Source of the DNA: Hyperoodon ampullatus
Lineage: Eukaryota > Chordata > Mammalia > Artiodactyla > Ziphiidae
NCBI GenBank assembly: GCA_949752795.1
Contig: OX457075.1
Coordinates: forward strand, 8,236,001 to 8,300,000
Direction of reading: 5' to 3'
Length of the DNA stretch: 64,000 bases
A program made the position numbers and the translations under genes. Every line of letters begins with the position of its first letter. The first letter of the stretch is position 1. Positions 1-11,885 of the stretch are shown in pieces. Under the pieces are notes generated by a model. That model saw only the letters and a list, made by a program, of their open reading frames with translations, was not told where the DNA came from and searched no databases.

Positions 1-1386
1 CTTTAGCATATGTGGCAAGACACTGACAAGATGTTACTTACACCTAATGAAGGCTGAGAGCATAATAAACAATCCCAGCATCCTAGCAACCCAATTACCC
101 CGGGTTTCGAGTTTTCCGGATCTTGACCTCAGCACTTTGAAATTCATGAGAATTTGATACAGGGATGCTTAGGAATCTTGCAGTGGCCACTTTTGGGCTT
201 TAACATCAACATGGAAGATAAATGGAGCAAAGAGAATTTAAGAAAAGAGGTAGGAACTTCACATCAAGGGGCAGAATGGATATCTCTGACCTGATAAGAA
301 TGTGTGTTTAGACTGGACGATCTTTAGTTCTGCTTTGCCATTTTCATTGTCCCAGTGGACAGGGATAAATCCAGGAGGTCGTAGATGGGCAATAAAAAAA
401 TCATTTGCAGGAAAGATAAAGAGGAGGAAATGAATACTGTGCTTAGCACAACGACTGAATATAGAATGTGCTAAGCTCAATAACAGCAAAATCGATCTCC
501 AAAGTCATTATTAAGAAAGCCATGGGATATGCTCCTGGGGGGGAGGGAAAAAATCCCTGATACTCTGGTGGTCTAAACGCAGTTTCATTGCAGCCCTCTG
601 GTGCTGTGGATGGAGTCGTGCCATCTTGGCCCGGGCGTGGGACTGTGGTTGTCGCATTGTGACTCATCCCTCTCTCCACCTTTGTCTCCTGCTGACTCGA
701 GGCCTCTTTGGAGTGCTGGCCGTCCCCTCCCATGGCAGAGTGACGTCACCACCTGTTCCAGTTCACAGGGCATTCTGACATTTCCCACCCGTCACCCTCC
801 CCACAGTTCCCAGTAAGAATTCACAAATCCAGTTAAGGGTGAAATTTGGCCGTTTCCTCTGTGGGACACAGAGGTTTTATGTGATGACAAGTGAATGCAT
901 TTCTCCTCTGCTCCAGTCTCTCCAATTCTTATACAGTTGCCAGAGGTAGGGGGTAAAAATCAGCACTTTGGCAGCAATAGACAGCCTTTTACCTTCAAAA
1001 ATGCTTCCATTGTTTCTTTTTGCCTCAAAAAAATTTCTTTTTTCCTTTTGTGTGTGCGTAGGTAAGAGGGAGAGTGATATTTAATTTTCTTTTTGCTTGG
1101 TAGGAGACGAGGAAACATTTGAGGTGAAATCACAACTTGTCCAGCTCCTTGTCTGATGGGTCTGTGAGGCTCCTCCCCACCTCCCTTTTCAGCTCTAGGG
1201 TCTTGTGAATTCCTTGGCAGGGCCCTGGTCTTCTCCTGTAGGGGGTGAGTCACAAAGCACATTCATCCTTCAATATCTCCATGACCCAGCCAGGAGTCGA
1301 GAAGAACTCAATTTCCTGGCCTGACTTTTTTGGACTCTGATCACTCCAGTGGTGGAGACCACTCAGGAAATAAGTGGCAGAACATA
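1..1386. other. low-copy non-coding DNA
   Basis: I see no recognisable gene, recent repeat or RNA here. The open frames are short, lack plausible splice context and show no protein-like conservation I recognise. Base composition is ordinary for mammalian intergenic or intronic DNA. Ancient, heavily diverged repeats cannot be excluded by eye. Confidence 0.5.
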
Positions 1387-1399
1387 TGTGCATGTTTTT

Positions 1400-1618
1400 T
1401 GTTTTTTTGGGTTTTTTTGCTGTACGCGGGCCTCTCACCGCTGTGGCCTCTCCCATTGTGGAGCACAGGCTCCGGACGCGCAGGCTCAGCAGCCATGGCT
1501 CACGGGCCCAGCCGCTCCGTGGCATGTGGGATCCTCCCCGACCGGGGCACGAACCCGCGTCCCCTGCATCGGCAGGCGGACTCTCAACCACTGCGCCACC
1601 GGGGAAGGGGAAGCCCCG
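1400..1618 (-). mobile_element. CHR-type SINE, short form
   Basis: This is a tRNA-derived SINE in reverse orientation. Read on the minus strand it has a head ending in the GGTGGCGCAGTGGTTGAGAGTC A-box region, a GGTTCG-type B-box region, a GC-rich body with GAGCCATGG..TGAGCCTGCG and GTGCTCC, and a tail seen here as T/G-rich DNA at 1400-1430. A perfect 13-bp target-site duplication, TGTGCATGTTTTT, flanks it at 1387-1399 and 1619-1631. The head carries a small duplication (GGGGAAGGGGAAGCCCC), so this copy is slightly altered. The CHR family is known from whales, hippos and ruminants, and this abundant short form is typical of cetaceans. It encodes no protein. Confidence 0.95.
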
Positions 1619-1631
1619 TGTGCATGTTTTT

Positions 1632-2379
1632 AAAAAGCACAGAGCTCTTGCTGGTGGATGACCCAGACACTTCGCCAGGCTGTTAGCCTGCAGCAGAGGG
1701 AGCCCTGGGGAAAAAAAAAAGAAAAAAGAAAAGAAAAGGAAAGGTTAATAATCATGGACAAAACACAGTGAAAAGCATCAGGGATTTGTGTGATTTGAAT
1801 GGAGAGGCTCTTGTTGAGCTTCATATAAAGCCAAGTGACATCTCTCCCTCGGGTGCATTTACAGGTTGTCTCAGCGTCAGGAAGCAGGGGAAAAAGGAGC
1901 GGGGTGAATACAGTTAGAAGGTTTGTTGACTTCATCATGAAAAGCAATACATTTCCAAAAACAAATTCATTTTAATAAATAGGAGACTTATTTCGTCAAT
2001 GTAGTTCAGTGAGAGATTGTCTTTACCTCGGCAATGGCAGGGCTCTAAATAGTGCCTCTGAGGCCACTGGCATCTTCATTTACTGGAGAATCCTGTGTTC
2101 TATGGTCTCCCTTCCCTCACTCAAGCTGGGACAGGGAGTAGCAGCTACAAGTCTCCTGCTGAAGGTGTCTGGCTTTTCTGATTGGCCCTATCCCCCCACC
2201 TTGCTGAGAAGACTGACCAACTTCAGGTAATCATGGACTTTTGGAACTGGAAGGACTGGAGGATTTATCTTACCCAACATCACACTCCTTCCCGCCAGCA
2301 TTTCAGGGATTAGGAAACCCCGATGCCCCGAGGGATCACGTGAGGTACCCAAGGTTTACAAATGATGGGAAGTATGATT
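1632..2379. other. low-copy DNA with purine tract and MIR-like remnant
   Basis: Positions 1710-1742 form an A/G-only tract of about 33 bases (simple repeat). The last part, roughly 2225-2379, resembles an ancient MIR-like SINE: GGAACTGGAAGGACTGG followed later by GATTAGGAAACCCCGATGCCCC, as in the common 'gatgaggaaactgaggccc' core. That match is by eye and weak. No gene is visible. Confidence 0.4.
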
Positions 2380-2395
2380 AAAATCTGTGCCCCAG

Positions 2396-2679
2396 GGGCT
2401 TCTCTGGTGGCGCGGTGGTTGGGAGTCTGCCTGCTAATGCAGGGGACACGGGTTCGAGTCCTGGCCTGGGAAGATCCCGCATGCCATGGAGCAACTAGGC
2501 CCGTGAGCCACAACTACTGAGCCTGCGTGTCTGGAGCCTGTGCTCCGCAACGAGAGGCCACGACAGTGAGAGGCCCGCGCACCGCGATGAAGAGTGACCC
2601 CCGCTTGTCACAAATAGAGAAAACCCTCGCAGAGAAATGAAGACCCAACACAGCCAAATAAATAAATAAATAAATTTTA
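2396..2679 (+). mobile_element. CHR-type SINE, long form
   Basis: The head GGCTTCTCTGGTGGCGCGGTGG and the body match the short SINEs. The 3' part is longer, continuing through GACCCCCGCTTGTCACA and GAAGACCCAACACAGCC to an (AAAT)n tail. A perfect 16-bp target-site duplication, AAAATCTGTGCCCCAG, lies at 2380-2395 and 2680-2695. Length is near 284 bp, against about 200 bp for the short form, so this represents the longer CHR-1-like structure. It sits inside or beside an older MIR-like remnant. Confidence 0.93.
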
Positions 2680-2695
2680 AAAATCTGTGCCCCAG

Positions 2696-4967
2696 AATGA
2701 CATCCTCTTTATTTCTCTCTGTTCTTTACCAGCATGTCTCAAAGTATTATTCTGTGGAATAATGCAAGTGCTATAGTATGTTAATACATTTAAAGCAAAA
2801 GGAGAGAAAGAACTAGAGACAGAGAGAGAGAAAAAAGGAAGGAGCGCCTTGATTAAAGAAGTTTAGAAAATATTGGCTTTAGCTAAATTAAGCAGATTTC
2901 CCTTTTGTAAAATGCCAGCTCTTTTTCCTGCAGCGTCTCAAAGTTGACTACTTCTCCAGGACACGCTTTGGGAAATATTTCCCAGCATTCAGCTCAGCCC
3001 TTCTGTGACTCGTTAAGTTAGCAATCTGCCTGCTTTCACTCCTCTTGGCCAACAGCTCTTCAATGGTCAACAACCAGGACAAAAGTTTTATTTTGCAAAG
3101 AGCACCAGAAGACGGCTGTGAGCCCTGGGTCCTTCGCTTCTGCCACATCTATTTGTACCTCCCTAAATCAACTGCTAATCTCTCTAGACCTTAGTTGCTT
3201 CACTTAGTTGCAAACTGTAAAATGATGATGTGGACTCAGCCATCCAAATGATCTCCCGGGCTCCTCCACTATTTCTCAGTTTGGATTGTGGCGATTTTCT
3301 GCCTGGGAAAACATTAGGAGAGAGATTTGCACAGTTTCCCACTCAGGAGGTTAATCTCAAACTCTCAAGTCCTTAGGAATTTTTAAAAAATGGTCTAAGC
3401 AGAAAATATTTCAGAGATGAGGCTGCTTCATCACTGATAACTCAGAATCCCCAAATTCAGAGTTTCAAGTGAAAAAAAAAACATAATTAGAATAAAAGTC
3501 ATCCCCTAAGTGCTTACATTTCAGGGAAAACAAAAGCACTTTGAATTCTGGACCCAAATCCAAGTCAGAGTTTCATTTCATTGCTCTAGTTGACTCCATT
3601 CTGAATTTCTGATCTACACGCTTGGTCCTGATGTGGTACTTGGGCTGGAATTCTTGAGGGTGATAGACAAATAGAAAATAGAATGTCGGTGCATTTCAGG
3701 AGGCTGTATGATGGACATTGGCAAGTGGGGTTGAAAGGGGTGTTACAGACAACAAAACAACAGAATGCCCCTGGCTCTGGAAACTCCCCTTGAGACTCAC
3801 AGGCATCGCTCTGAGCTGCTAAGTTTCCTTAGATCCTTGACCAATGTCTTGGGGCTTCTAGACCATCAGGGAGCATGATTTCTCCTCACCAAGGGCCAAT
3901 GGTGGTGTAGCAACTATGCAGGGAGAATTTAGGGCGGTTTCTTTCCCAATCTGCATGTTTGATACAGGTGCTCTTCAAGAAGAAGGGTCCTCTTGTGAAT
4001 CTCCCACTTTGTCTAGAAACATGTAGAAAGTTCTGGGTGAAAACTTTTCCCCTTCTGCTTCCACATCTTCCTGCTTTTTCTCTGAGAGGAAGAGGAGGAA
4101 AGCTGGCTGCTGCACTTCCTGTCAGGGGTGAGTGTGGTTCTCAGGCAAGGCTGGCTTTGATCCTCCGACTTTGCCCTTGGTCCCTGTGTTCATCCAAGGC
4201 TCTCTGGTGTCCCTTTATCCTTTCCCCTCCACCCCCAATGTGCTGTGTGTGGACTTGGTGGAGTCAGCAGGAGGGGTGGTAGTTGCTGACCGCCAGCCAT
4301 CAATCAAGCGACGAAGCCACTTCACAGCCAGGGCTGCAAGCTCATTGGCTCTTCAGAAAGGCCTCATAAGATGGTTAGAGGTAGGAGTGCATCTCCTGTC
4401 CCTGACTTCCGACAGGGATGAGATGCTGGGGTGGAAGAAGGCTGGGGCAGGAACAGAGAATAGAAATAGGGGAAAAGAAAACAGACTTTAGGGAAGCTGA
4501 ACTGGGGAGATGGGCGATCTTTTGAATGGTGTTTGGGGGTATTTATAAGCCATTCATGCTGATGGGTCAAACTAAAATCCCTTGCCTTCCATTAAGAAAT
4601 TAAGCAATGTGCTCAGTGAAAGGCACTTCTTTGTCCATAACAGTCTGAGGGCACAGGGAGTTGGCTTCCTCTTCCTTAACCCTGGGTTTGACTTGCCACT
4701 GGCTTTTTTTCTGAAGGGACCGTGGAATCCCAGGGGTGGGGAGTGTAGCCTTTGAGCTGTTGCACTCCAGTTGCTGCCAGATACCTGTCCTGCTTTCAGG
4801 AGCAATCTGAATCCAGCACAGTGTTGAGAAACCCCAAGATCAACAAGTAGGTATTTACCATTGGGGATCCCAACTTCTAGCCCGTTAATCGTTGGGTCGG
4901 ATGAAGCCGGGTCCCTCCGTTCCCCATATTTCCATCCTTGGGTAACACTTTTAACGTCCCGCAACTG
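2696..4967. other. low-copy non-coding DNA
   Basis: No gene, recent transposon or RNA was recognised. A purine-rich simple tract lies near 2796-2845, and a short A-run near 3472-3483. Open frames on both strands are short and not protein-like. Confidence 0.45.
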
Positions 4968-4978
4968 GCAACAACTTC

Positions 4979-5186
4979 CTTTTTTTTTTTTTTTGCGGTA
5001 CGCGGGCCTCTCACTGTAGTGGCCTCTCCCGTTGCGGAGCACAGGCTCCGGACGCGCAGGCTCAGCGGCCATGGCTCACAGGCCCAGCCGCTCCGTGGCA
5101 TGTGGGCTCTTCCCGGACCGGGGCACGAACCCGTGTCCCCTGCATCGGCAGGCGGACTCTCAACCACTGCGCCACTAGGGAAGCCC
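4979..5186 (-). mobile_element. CHR-type SINE, short form
   Basis: Reverse-oriented short SINE with a T16 run (minus-strand poly-A) at 4979-4994 and the head ending at AAGCCC near 5186. The likely target-site duplication is decayed: CAACAACTTCC at 4968-4978 against CAACAGTTTTC at 5187-5197, 8 of 11 identical with all three differences transitions. This suggests an older insertion than copies with perfect duplications. Long open frames over this segment are translations of the SINE body. Confidence 0.93.
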
Positions 5187-5197
5187 CAACAGTTTTC

Positions 5198-5720
5198 TAA
5201 AATTAGAGTTTTTCTGTTTCTTTCTGTCTCCTTCCAAGCCCCCCGTTTTGCCTTCCTGCCCACCAGCCCTGGTTAATGGGTCTTTGGTTCTGCCTGCTGC
5301 TTGCTGCCTGGCTTTTCTGGGTATATCCTAGAGGAGCTCTCAAGAGAGAAAGAGCCCACTTTAGGAAAGAGAGGGCATGTCTGAGCATGCTTTCGTGGTT
5401 CCAGGAGAGGGTGGACAGAGCCTGTGGAAGAGAGATCCTGAGAATGGAAACTGGTTAGCTCAAGGGCTTGTGATGGTCAGCTTCACCATAACTCCCCACC
5501 CCTCAAATGCAGAAAGGCTTGTGGGTTTTGCCAGATTCCCAGATCCCTTCCTGCTTTGAAGTGGGCCATATTTTTCTGGATTGTTGTTGCCTGGGAAACT
5601 GTGGTCCAGCTTTGGCCTCAGAAGGCATCTCAGTGGGCTTAAAAGGCTTCCCAATCATTGCTAAAGAAGCCACCGCCAGCCAAACAGCCATAATTCAGCA
5701 GGAAATGTAAACGAAGCAGG
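5198..5720. other. low-copy non-coding DNA
   Basis: Several overlapping short open frames occur on both strands, but none has a recognisable domain or a consistent exon structure. No repeat was recognised. Confidence 0.4.
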
Positions 5721-5734
5721 AAGCTGCATTTATG

Positions 5735-5938
5735 TCCTTCAATATTTTTTATTGAACTATATTTGATTTACAATGTTGTGTTAATTTCTGCTGTACAGCA
5801 AAGTGATTCAGTTAGACATATGTATACATTCTTTTTTTAATATTCTTTTCCATTATGGTTTATCATAGGATATTGAATATAGTTCTCTGTGCTATAGAGT
5901 AGGACCTTGCTGTTTATCCCTTCTATATATAAAAGGAG
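5735..5938 (-). mobile_element. L1 3' end, 5'-truncated
   Basis: The reverse complement of an L1 3' untranslated end typical of cetartiodactyls: TTTTTATTGAACTATATTTG, then TTCTGCTGTACAGCAAAGTG and TATAGAGTAGGACCTTGCTG. Only about 200 bp was inserted. Flanks carry a diverged target-site duplication, AAGCTGCATTTATG (5721-5734) against AAGCTGTGTTTATG (5939-5952), 12 of 14 identical. No ORF2 sequence is retained. Confidence 0.85.
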
Positions 5939-6024
5939 AAGCTGTGTTTATGGATTTGTGGGAAGGTAGCACCAAATATCTTTTTCTAAAAATGCCTTCA
6001 AGATCAGTGCTAAGAAAGAAAAGG

Positions 6025-6094
6025 AATCCTTCATTCATTCATTCAATAAATACTTATTCACCTTGTTCTAGGGGCTTGGGAACATACGAACAAC
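6025..6094 (-). repeat. L2 3' end (antisense), interrupted by a SINE
   Basis: CATTCATTCATTCAATAAAT followed by ACTTATT and TTCTAGGGGCTTGGGA matches the antisense of the L2 3' terminus (consensus '...aataaatatttgttgaatgaatgaa'). The following SINE at 6110-6320 interrupts it. Confidence 0.6.
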
Positions 6095-6109
6095 AAGAAT
6101 CAGACCCTC

Positions 6110-6320
6110 GGGCTTCCCTGGTGGCGCAGTGGTTGAGAGTCCGCCTGCCAATGCAGGGGACACGGGTTCGTGCCCCGGTCTGGGAAGATCCCACATGCCG
6201 CGGAGCAGCTGGGCCCGTGAGCCATGGCCGCTGGGCCTGCACGTCCGGAGCCTGTGCTCCGCAACGGGAGAGGCCACAGCAGTGAGAGGCCCGCGTACCG
6301 CAAAAAAAAAAAAAAAAAAA
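6110..6320 (+). mobile_element. CHR-type SINE, short form
   Basis: Forward-oriented, nearly consensus short SINE from GGGCTTCCCTGGTGGCGCAG to a poly-A tail of about 20 bases. A perfect 15-bp target-site duplication, AAGAATCAGACCCTC, flanks it (6095-6109 and 6321-6335), indicating a fairly recent insertion. The pol III A box and B box positions of the tRNA-like head are preserved. It is nested in an old L2 fragment. Confidence 0.97.
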
Positions 6321-6335
6321 AAGAATCAGACCCTC

Positions 6336-7739
6336 AAAGCTCCTCTTCACTTTAGTCAGCACCGTCCTGAGGAGAGTCAGACCATAACAACACACAGATC
6401 AGTCAACGAGATGATGTTTGGCTGGTGAGAAGTGTTGTCTGAGTGCAGAAAGCAATACCCTGATCTCCAAGTTTTCTGTTCTCTCAGCTAATCATAAAAA
6501 TGAGACTTTAGCATCATGTTGTACAACTAATAAAGCCTTTTCATGTGTATGTCACACTGTCCTCCCAACAAGCTCATTGTGGGCACACCAAGTGCTGTTA
6601 TCATTTTACAGATGAAGCAACGAAGCTGGGAGAGTCGGAAACTTGGATGCAGTCACGTGTCAGATACACTACGTGCCAGATCGTCTCGTTCCTCATTTAC
6701 TGACACTTCCTCCAAACCTCGTCACTTCCCTATGCCTCCAAGATCGTGGGGTCCTTGAGATCTACGCTGGCAATAGTCAGGGCCTGAGACTTAAGGATAA
6801 AGGGGAACATATGTCAGCAGAGGAGTGTCTGCCGCCTTTCAGAGGAGAAGAGTTTTTCCCGAGAGCAGGAAAGTTCCTGAAGTGGCCTTTGGCTTAGCTG
6901 AGTCTCTGCTTCATCTCTTCCTGACATGGTTCCTGGGAAGAGAGGAGCTGGGCTGGCTGCAGTGGGAGATGTAGGGAAGGTTGTCATTTCAATGTTGTCT
7001 GTTATCCATCCACACGGCCCCTGGGGCCCTATTTTCAGACTTGTCTGCTTGCCCAGAAAGGGGCACGCCTAAGTTTCACAGAAATTGGAAGCACATACAC
7101 TTGGCCTAAGCCACAGAAATGATGAAGAGATGCATGCTGGTTCAAACCAGGGCCTTCAACACTCTGGAGCAGAGAGGGAACTTTTTTTCTCCCTGCTTAA
7201 AAGTGAAGTCCTCTAATTAGAATCAGAGCTTCACAGAACATTAGAATTGCAATGAATTTCAGAGATGACAGTCCAAGCACTTCATTTTACAGATGAAGGA
7301 CTGAGGCAAAGGCACTTGGGGAGAGTCGAACGGTGATTTGGTTAGTACCAGGGCTGGGGCAGGGATGCAGCCCTCCTGGCTGAGTCCAGGGCTCTTTCCT
7401 CCCCTTCAGGATGCCTTCTGCATTAGCTCCAAAAATAACGAGCTTGGGGACCGCTCAGGCAGAGAAGGGGCCCCAGGGCTAGAGGCTGATCCCATCCTCA
7501 CCTGACTTTTGTATTCAGTTTCGCGAAGGCCTCTTTTGAAGCCTCTGGCAGCCTGGTCCCGTGACTGCTGCTGGGAGAGGGTGATAAATCACGATCTGTG
7601 CAGGGCACAGCATCCTGCGTTCTGCATGTGCATCTAAGCAAGTAGAGCCTCTTAGGAAGGAACTCACTCCCTGTTGCAACTATATCATACCTTTTACAAA
7701 AAGTCACTTCGAGGTCACTGTTTTTTGTCCAGTATTTCA
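6336..7739. other. low-copy DNA with two MIR-like remnants
   Basis: Two short segments resemble ancient MIR-type SINEs: near 6575-6660 (TTATCATTTTACAGATGAAG) and near 7225-7390 (CATTTTACAGATGAAGGACT followed by GAGGCAAAGGCAC). Both carry the 'ttttacagatgaggaaactgaggc' hallmark. The remainder is unassigned and no gene is visible. Confidence 0.45.
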
Positions 7740-8080
7740 ATACATTAAATGCAATTACTTCATTGTTGATTTACCTGTCATTACAGGCATGTGTTTGAAC
7801 ATGATTTATTGAGTGAGTTTTGTGCCAGTTGACTTGCAGTAGATTGCACAATATTCAAAGGGGCTCATTTGCTTGGCATTACATTAGAGGCATGATGATT
7901 GCAACACAAAGCAACGTAAATGAATTCTGAGAGCCTCCATCATTCACGTTGTCATGTACTGAATCCTATTATTATTTATTACCATAATTGTACTGTGTTT
8001 CCTGGGGCGATAAATTAGGACTGATGGGCCCCACTGACAGTCAAGGGCTGGACTCGCTCTATATAATTTAATAGGGATAC
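7740..8080. other. repeat-free AT-rich block, possible conserved non-coding element
   Basis: No transposon was recognised here. The block is AT-rich with several homeodomain-like TAAT/ATTA cores, including a TATTATTATTTATTACCATAATTG stretch in its second half, and it lacks the decay pattern of old repeats. A regulatory role is inference only; it cannot be shown without cross-species alignment. Confidence 0.2.
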
Positions 8081-8970
8081 TGTAGGGTCTGTGTGTTTGG
8101 AGGAGATTTTGGTAATGGTAAAAAAAAAAAAAAAATGAGAGGAATTTTTTTTTTTGCAAAAGGTACAAAAACCTTCCAAGGTTTTTTTTTTCTTCTTCTT
8201 CTTTAATGCCTTGGCCACATTTGAAGGCCCTGATACAAGCTGAACTATAAGAAAGAAAAGTTCTGCCTTTCAGCACAAGACGGTTAAAGCCTCATGCCAG
8301 TCTTTTCCATATCGGATGCTGACAGGTGGTGTTCACACCCTCTCACACCAACAGGGCATCCTCCTGCAAAGGGAATGTAGACTTGGCTGAGAATCCAATG
8401 GTCAGTGTGATGGGGGCAGCGTATTAACCCATTCACCTACTTAAGGCTGATGGACCCTGGGTATCTGAGCTAACAGGGCAATGCTTCTGGAGAAATTGAA
8501 GGGTATGTTTTTCTTAGAACAACAGAGAAGGAGCAACACAGATGATAGATACAAATTTGCTTTACAAGATGTTAATGTGCTGTGCAAATGCCAGCAGAAG
8601 GTATTATTAAAATCAAACAAGACAAATGCCGGAAGAGAGCTCAGAGATGATCAGATTCAACCATCTCACTTACAGATGAGAAAACTGAGGCTCAGGAGGA
8701 AGAACAGTCACTAGAAATACCCTGCTAAACCCAAGTCATATGAGAACCATAATCAGCTAGGCTTGTGTTGTAGTGAAGTCCAAGGAGTTCTGATGAGGTG
8801 TAGAATCAGACATTACCAAAGGGTGTGGTCAAGGGAAGAGCCCAGAGAATCTTAACCCTCCGGCTTTGTCTAAGTAGAAAGGAGTATGACTGCAAATAAG
8901 GCTAGGAAGTAGCTGTGAGTCAAACAGTGTTAGCCAAGAATCTCTTAGAATCCCCGTTTAGCATAAAGCC
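8081..8970. other. low-copy DNA with homopolymer runs and a MIR-like remnant
   Basis: A-run at about 8119-8134, T-runs near 8147-8155 and 8182-8190, and a MIR-like segment near 8625-8715 (CTTACAGATGAGAAAACTGA GGCTCAGGAGG). No gene was recognised. Confidence 0.4.
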
Positions 8971-8985
8971 TGTTGGCTCAATTTT

Positions 8986-9192
8986 TTTTTTTTTTTTTTG
9001 CGGTACGCGGGCCTCTCACTGCTGTGGCCTCTCCCGTTGCGGAGCACAGGCTCCGGACGCACAGGCTCAGCGGCCATGGCTCACGGGCCCAGCTGCTCTG
9101 CGGCACGTGGGATCCTCCCGGATTGGGGCACGAACCCGTGTCCCCTGCATTGGCAGGCGGACTCTCAACCACTGCGCCACCAGGGAAGCCCA
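8986..9192 (-). mobile_element. CHR-type SINE, short form
   Basis: Reverse-oriented, with a T-run at its left edge (minus-strand poly-A) and the head ending AAGCCC. A perfect 15-bp target-site duplication, TGTTGGCTCAATTTT, lies at 8971-8985 and 9193-9207. It is near consensus and so relatively young. Overlapping open frames on either strand are SINE translations. Confidence 0.97.
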
Positions 9193-9505
9193 TGTTGGCT
9201 CAATTTTACTTCAGAAAATAATCAGTCTGCCTTTGACCCCTGAACCAGAGGTCAGGGATTTCATCAGCTCCTGGAAAGAAACTTTTTGATAGTTTCTGCT
9301 AGTCTTTGGTCCCCAGTCTTTATCTATTTCGATCACAAATATCCTGTTTGGGAGCTCAGTGTTATGGAAAAAAAAAGGGGATCCTGAGGAATGAAACTAG
9401 GAAAGAAGCTGAATTCTGTTCAGGGAGTTAGTTAGGATAGAATTGCAACCAGCCTGCTATACCTAATCTCCCCAGTAGAGACCCCATGGAAGGCGTTGTA
9501 TTTTC

Positions 9506-9743
9506 TTTTTTTGTTGTTGTTTTTGTTTGTTTGTTTGTTTGTTTGTTTTTGCGGTACGCGGGCCTCTCACTGTTGTGGCCTCTCCCGTTGCGGAGCACGG
9601 GCTCTGGACCCGCAGCCTCAACGGCCATGGCCCACGGGCCCAGCCGCTCCGCGGCATGTGGGATCTTCCCGGACCGGGGCACGAACCCGTGTCCCCTGCA
9701 TCGGCAGGCGGACTCTCAACCACTGCGCCACCAGGGAAGCCCA
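9506..9743 (-). mobile_element. CHR-type SINE, short form, with (GTTT)n tail
   Basis: Reverse-oriented short SINE. Its poly-A tail has become an (AAAC)n microsatellite, seen on the plus strand as GTTT repeats at about 9524-9550. The target-site duplication is GGCGTTGTATTTTC (9492-9505) against GGAGTTGTATTTTC (9744-9757), one mismatch. It lies about 310 bp from another SINE in the same orientation. Confidence 0.96.
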
Positions 9744-9757
9744 GGAGTTGTATTTTC

Positions 9758-11876
9758 AATTACTCAAGAGCTTAAAGGAAAGATTTCATCCCACTTGTCT
9801 GAATTCAGCTGTGTTTATATGTGGCACTAAAGCGGTTTTATTCAGATTGATCCAGGCAGTGCCATCGAATCGATGCATGGCCACCTGGTCGATCCGATTC
9901 AGTTGTTAAAACAAGTGAACTCATCGGACCACTTCCTAAAAATCAGATCAGATCCTCTGTGTGTATTTTGTGCCTATCCCGTGGGCAACTGGCATGAGAA
10001 TCAGAAATGAGTCCAAGTAAGCTAAGCCAAAAGCCTCAGAGAGCTCTGGCCCGTGCCAGGCCCACCCCTACAGATTAGGCACCAAAGAATATCTCTACGC
10101 TCGGCCAGTTGTACACATGATCCAAACAGCACCCTGCGCACCCCTTGGGTTGGAAATGACAGTGGGCGCTGGCATTTTCACATCTCAAAGCAGGTGTCAG
10201 TCTTCTGTTTTACAGGATTAAGGAGAAGTTTTCAGCAGCAGCAATCAAGAAAAAAGAGGCAGGAAATAGTAGCAGAGGGAAAGAACTTATTACTGCCCTC
10301 CCAATGGATGCTGGATTTCTGGAGGGATCCCCAACACAGAGTGGGCCCCATCATTTCTTTCTGGATGACCTCAGGGCTTCTGAGTTATCTCCGTCAAAGG
10401 AAAAGCGGTGTCTACCCTCACCATGGGCTGACCTCATGATCCAAGTCTTTCATCAGCAAGGGGCGTGGCGGGGGGCGGGGGCGGTACTCACACCATTAGC
10501 AAAAGGAGTCCTAAACTTGATAGTTAGGCTCTGATTCATGCTTTTCCAGAAACCTTGGCTGGGGGCCTAAGTGGATACCATGTCTCCATCAAAAATTCGC
10601 TCTTGCTGGTGTCCTCTCTTTTGCAGGACTGTGGAAATTAACTAAGTGCATTTATCTATTTATATCATGGTTGTGGCCATATCAGTCCATTAGAATAAAA
10701 TCACCACCACCAAAACAGGGACTGGGTAACAGCATTATTAGGATAAAAGGCCTCAAATGATAAAATAGTAATATGGATTATAATGTGGACATTAAAACTG
10801 AAAATAGCATACACTCATGAGATTCTGTATATGGAGTAGATTTTTGTGTGACCAAAGGCAGAAGCTCTGGCCAGCCCAGGGCCCAGGTCCATGATGTGCC
10901 GAGCCATTCACCCTGTCTTCTGGCAGCTAGCAGGTTTACTGGCCTAGTGTGTGAGTAAATCCCCAGGCCAGGAAGGGTAACAAAGTAAGAGGAGAATCGT
11001 GATTTTGGGTAGATATACTTAGTTTAAGTTAAGAAGGTAAATACGGCAACGTGGAAGATATTGGGCCAAATCCACACCTAATAGTCAGTGGCCTGAGCCC
11101 ATTGCCATGTGAGTTATTCATGTGCTAGACCAGGATCAATTTACACCAAACATACCTCTTAAATATCTTCTTTCTTTGATGGTTTGCAAGGACAAAATTG
11201 AAGATAATTAAAATAAATTTACATTAAAACCAAGTAACATTTGTGTTTAGAAATATTCTTAGCTCTCATTTCTTCCTTCCTCAATCCTTTTTTACACAGA
11301 GAGAGAGAGAAAGACAAAGAGAGAGAGAAAGCCCTACTCGTGCTTGCACACATTTTTGTTTAAATCAAGCCAGTGCAGCCCAGTGGATCTCAAGTGTGTT
11401 TTCCCCCAGGTACTAAAGATGCAAAGTAAATGGATATGCTTCAGGCAGTAGGACACAGTGGGAACCTGAATGTGTGGACTTTCTCCTGGAAATTCCTACC
11501 TCAAAGCTCCTCTCGCACCACCTAAGCTGGGTCCTTTCTTCTTATTCCTTTAAGAGATATTCTTCTAAGTTTCGTGCAATGTTTTGATCTGAAAGACCCT
11601 GCCCACAAGCCTTGCCAACCACTCAGAAACACCTCTTAACAAGAGAGGATGACATGTCTCCTTGCTCCTGGGTCCTTGCAAAGCAAGTTAACTGCAATGA
11701 GTCCAGGCATATTTTTCGAGGTCAGAATGTGCTGAGTCCGGAGACTGGCTGATAAGGAAACACTGGTCGGCAGAAAGCATTTAAGGGCCTTTCCTTTCCT
11801 AGGAGAAAGCTCAGATGCCCCTGTCCCCGGCGTGGAGCTCTTGGGCTAAGAAGGAGAGCTTGCGCCGTGCTAAAAA
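9758..11876. other. low-copy non-coding DNA
   Basis: I see no recent repeat or recognisable gene. A 128-codon open frame at 10053-10439 (plus) has no recognised domain. A GC-box-like G-rich run lies at 10460-10484. A (GA)n-rich tract lies at about 11297-11331. Confidence 0.4.
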
Positions 11877-11885
11877 CCAGCTTGG

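Noticed and set aside
4572..5276. Long open frames of up to 166 codons on both strands
   Set aside because: They translate the SINE body (residue runs such as VESPPADAGDTGSCPG recur at every SINE in the window) and its flanks; not genes.
8915..9909. Multiple overlapping frames with shared peptide runs
   Set aside because: The shared residues come from two CHR SINEs read in several frames. Sharing reflects the repeat, not a protein family.
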